From an uncultured Oceanisphaera sp. (GTDB lineage: Bacteria; Pseudomonadota; Gammaproteobacteria; Enterobacterales; Aeromonadaceae), in assembly GCF_947495715.1 (NCBI RefSeq), contig NZ_CANLZU010000013.1:59722-123721 (forward strand): a stretch of 64,000 nt of DNA. The letters are read 5' to 3'. Shown here one piece after another: positions 62,250 to 64,000 of the stretch. Below the pieces are notes generated by a model. The model did not search any database. It saw only the letters and a list, made by a program, of their open reading frames with translations, and was not told where the DNA came from. Made by a program: the position numbers and the translations under genes. Position 1 is the first letter of the stretch, and the number at the start of each line of letters is the position of its first letter.

Positions 62250-63004
62250 CAGAATTTGAACCCGCGGTGCAGCGCCACTATGCCATCGGTCAGGTTAAAG
62301 TATTCCACCTGCTCCAGACCCGCCCGCTCCATCATTGCCTTCAGGGTTTCCTGATCCGGGTGCATACGGATTGACTCGGCCAGATACTGATAGCTGTCGC
62401 TGTCTTTGGCGACGATGCTGCCGACTTTCGGCAGAATGTTGAAAGAATAAAAGTCGTAGAGCTTGTTCATGATCTCGTGCTGGGGCTTGGAGAACTCCAG
62501 CACCAGTAAGCGGCCGCCCGGCTTCAGCACTCGCTGCATGGACGCCAGCGCCTTGTCTTTATCGGTCACGTTTCGCAGACCAAAGGCGATGGTAATCAGA
62601 TCGAAATGATTGTCCGGGAACGGCAGCGCCTCGGCGTTCGCCTGCACGTAGGCGATATTGCTGCCCAGCCCCTTGTTTCTGAGCTTGTCCCGCCCGACCT
62701 TGAGCATGGAGTCATTGATATCCGCCAGCACTACCTGGCCGGTTTCGCCGACAATACGGGAAAATTTAGCCGTCAGATCACCGGTGCCACCCGCCAGATC
62801 GAGCACTTTCTGTCCTTTGCGTACCCCGGAACAATCGATAGTAAAGCGCTTCCATAGCCGGTGAACACCAAAAGACATCAGGTCGTTCATCAGGTCGTAC
62901 TTCGCCGCTACCGAGTGAAATACACTGGCGACCATCTGTTCTTTTTCATTGGCTTCTACCGTCTTGTAACCGAAATGGGTCGTCGACTTGTGCTGTTCTG
63001 ACAT
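62249..63004 (-). CDS. ubiE: UbiE, demethylubiquinone/menaquinone C-methyltransferase
   Basis: A 251-residue SAM methyltransferase with [46 protein letters not shown] and the SAM motif [15 protein letters not shown]. It matches E. coli UbiE (251). Confidence 0.96.
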   Translation of the reverse strand: MSEQHKSTTHFGYKTVEANEKEQMVASVFHSVAAKYDLMNDLMSFGVHRLWKRFTIDCSGVRKGQKVLDLAGGTGDLTAKFSRIVGETGQVVLADINDSMLKVGRDKLRNKGLGSNIAYVQANAEALPFPDNHFDLITIAFGLRNVTDKDKALASMQRVLKPGGRLLVLEFSKPQHEIMNKLYDFYSFNILPKVGSIVAKDSDSYQYLAESIRMHPDQETLKAMMERAGLEQVEYFNLTDGIVALHRGFKF

Positions 63005-63061
63005 GCTGAAGGCACCTATAAAATCAAAGTAAGTTAGTGTACTGCAAATGCGCGGCCCGGA

Positions 63062-63448
63062 CTAACGGGACGCGATCAGGCTGCCGGTAATCTGCATGCC
63101 AAAATACGTAAACATGATACAGCAAACCACATTGAGGAACACATTCAACACGGCTTTAAGCCATTGACCATGCTCGAGTAATAAGACGGTGTCGAGAGAA
63201 AAGGAAGAGAAGGTGGTCAGTGCTCCCAGCATGCCGACCATCACAAAAGGCCGCCATGAATGAGTGCTCAGTATCTGCTGCTGTACCAACACGAACATGA
63301 CGCCCATCAACATGGAGCCAAGCAGGTTGACCGTGAGAATACCGTAAGGAAAGGAGCGCCCGAACAGTCGGGCCATCATGTCGGTGATGGTAAAACGCAA
63401 TATGGCACCTGATGCACCACCGACAGCAACAAACAGCAGGGTTTTCAT
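63062..63448 (-). CDS. crcB: CrcB/Fluc fluoride channel
   Basis: A 128-residue inner-membrane protein with four helices. The GGASGAILRF and GMLGALTTFSSFS motifs of Fluc channels are present. Single copy here; no fluoride-riboswitch sequence is obvious in the short upstream region. Confidence 0.92.
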   Translation of the reverse strand: MKTLLFVAVGGASGAILRFTITDMMARLFGRSFPYGILTVNLLGSMLMGVMFVLVQQQILSTHSWRPFVMVGMLGALTTFSSFSLDTVLLLEHGQWLKAVLNVFLNVVCCIMFTYFGMQITGSLIASR

Positions 63449-63552
63449 GTTAAAACCGGCGAAAGAGAATAATGGCTCAGTTTACGCCGTGCATCCTCAA
63501 AAACCCACCGTCAGTTATTCAAAGCATTGGCTGCAGATTCAGCCCTGACGAC

Positions 63553-63753
63553 TCAGGCGAGGCGTTCGCGCTTGGCCTTGACCGATTCACCGGCAACACC
63601 GAAATCCTGGGTGGCGATATCCTGCAGCAGGATCCGGACCGTTTCCGGCTTGACGTCCAGCGCACGCACACAGGCGTCGGTCACTTCACGGATCAACGCT
63701 TCTTTCTGCTCGTTGCTGCGTCCTTCGATCAGGGCGATATTGAGAATCGGCAT
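63553..63753 (-). CDS. 4-oxalocrotonate tautomerase family protein
   Basis: A 66-residue tautomerase. After Met removal it starts with the catalytic Pro (PILNIALIEGRSNEQKEALIREVT), and VRILLQD gives the Arg39-type residue. ATG at 63753 puts Pro at position 2; the open frame six codons longer is not conserved-looking. The substrate cannot be read. Confidence 0.88.
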   Translation of the reverse strand: MPILNIALIEGRSNEQKEALIREVTDACVRALDVKPETVRILLQDIATQDFGVAGESVKAKRERLA

Positions 63754-63902
63754 TATGTCTTCCTTTAACAATAAAAATGAGCCGATATTACATTAAAAAA
63801 CGTGAGCTGAGTCAACTTTCCATGAGTATGGGGTGCGGTGGAGCGATAAGAAGACCGCCAGGAAGAGGGAATGAATTCTAAAACTATCAAAACACAAAAA
63901 TG

Positions 63903-63936
63903 AAAAAAGCCCGACTCTTTCGAATCGGGCTTTTTA
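63903..63936 (-). terminator. Terminator of the rRNA operon
   Basis: AAAAAAGCCCGA/TCGGGCTTTTT arms with a T run on the minus strand, 7 bases past the 5S rRNA end. Confidence 0.88.
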
Positions 63937-63942
63937 ATTGGG

Positions 63943-64000
63943 TGCCTGGCAGTGACCTACTTTCACATGGCAGCTGCCACACTATCATCGGCGCGGGTGC
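63943..64000 (-). rRNA. 5S ribosomal RNA, 3' part (continues past the window)
   Basis: The reverse complement of TGCCTGGCAGTGACCTACTT and the CATCGGCGCG block match the 3' half of bacterial 5S rRNA (GCCGATGATAG..., ending CTGCCAGGCA). The 5' half and the rest of the operon lie to the right. Confidence 0.93.

Noticed and set aside
63062..63480. Fluoride riboswitch upstream of crcB
   Set aside because: The upstream region is short and shows no recognisable crcB motif.

Overview
The window looks like chromosomal DNA of a marine or estuarine gammaproteobacterium, most plausibly an Aeromonadales-type organism (Oceanimonas, Zobellella or Oceanisphaera). This rests on high-GC housekeeping genes of gammaproteobacterial type (rep, csdA-csdE with tcdA, ilvY/ilvC, ubiD-fre, rho-trxA-rhlB-gppA, tatABCD, ubiB-ubiJ-ubiE) mixed with respiratory and biofilm accessory genes. 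The genus is inferred from gene content only. The last bases are the 3' end of a 5S rRNA gene on the minus strand, so an rRNA operon lies to the right.

Left part (1-22.4 kb), respiration, stress and metals. A NorR regulator faces a ytfE-norB (quinol NO reductase) operon. The gap between them holds three GGT-N7-ACC NorR sites and a GG-N10-GC sigma-54 promoter, a complete nitric oxide detoxification switch. Next come an EAL phosphodiesterase, a DCC-family thiol protein, a renalase-like flavoprotein, and an arsR gene coupled to an ArsC-like protein that lacks the catalytic arginine. A nine-gene minus-strand operon (16107 down to 10163) joins a PepSY membrane protein, DUF2271, DUF4198 and DUF6162-like proteins to a Znu/Mnt-type ABC importer. 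It diverges from a TonB-dependent receptor, with a Fur-box-like site between them, and looks like one outer-to-inner-membrane metal uptake system. A small FlgE/FlgC-tail protein with a SprA-type HExxH protein, a YgjP-like metallopeptidase and a TsdB-TsdA-like cytochrome pair follow.

22.4-27.7 kb is a conspicuously AT-rich accessory island on the minus strand and is the most novel part. It encodes a glycine-rich exported protein, a small exported protein sharing its C-terminal pattern, a periplasmic C39-type cysteine peptidase, an exported protein carrying a double-glycine-like motif just after its signal peptide, an enhancer-binding-protein-like regulator with a degenerate AAA+ core (VpsR/FleQ style), and an outer-membrane beta-barrel. 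The parts list resembles the Fap functional-amyloid system of Pseudomonas, but the sizes and regulator differ, so I read it as a Fap-like, possibly undescribed, surface-fibre or secretion locus.

Right part (27.7-64 kb) is mostly core: mechanosensitive channel YbdG, two glutathione transferases, a DUF3360 permease, SbcCD nuclease, an EamA transporter, a MarR regulator, cytochrome c5, Rep helicase, CsdA-CsdE and TcdA, IlvC/IlvY, a two-helix K+ channel, UbiK, Fre, UbiD, Rho, TrxA, RhlB, GppA, a RidA-family protein, a Mg-type HemB, TatD and TatABC, UbiB-J-E, CrcB and a 4-oxalocrotonate tautomerase. Intergenic spaces carry two repeat families: GGGGTGAGG-type imperfect palindromes that supply or overlap stop codons, and about 110-bp palindromic elements built on CCATCCATGG cores.
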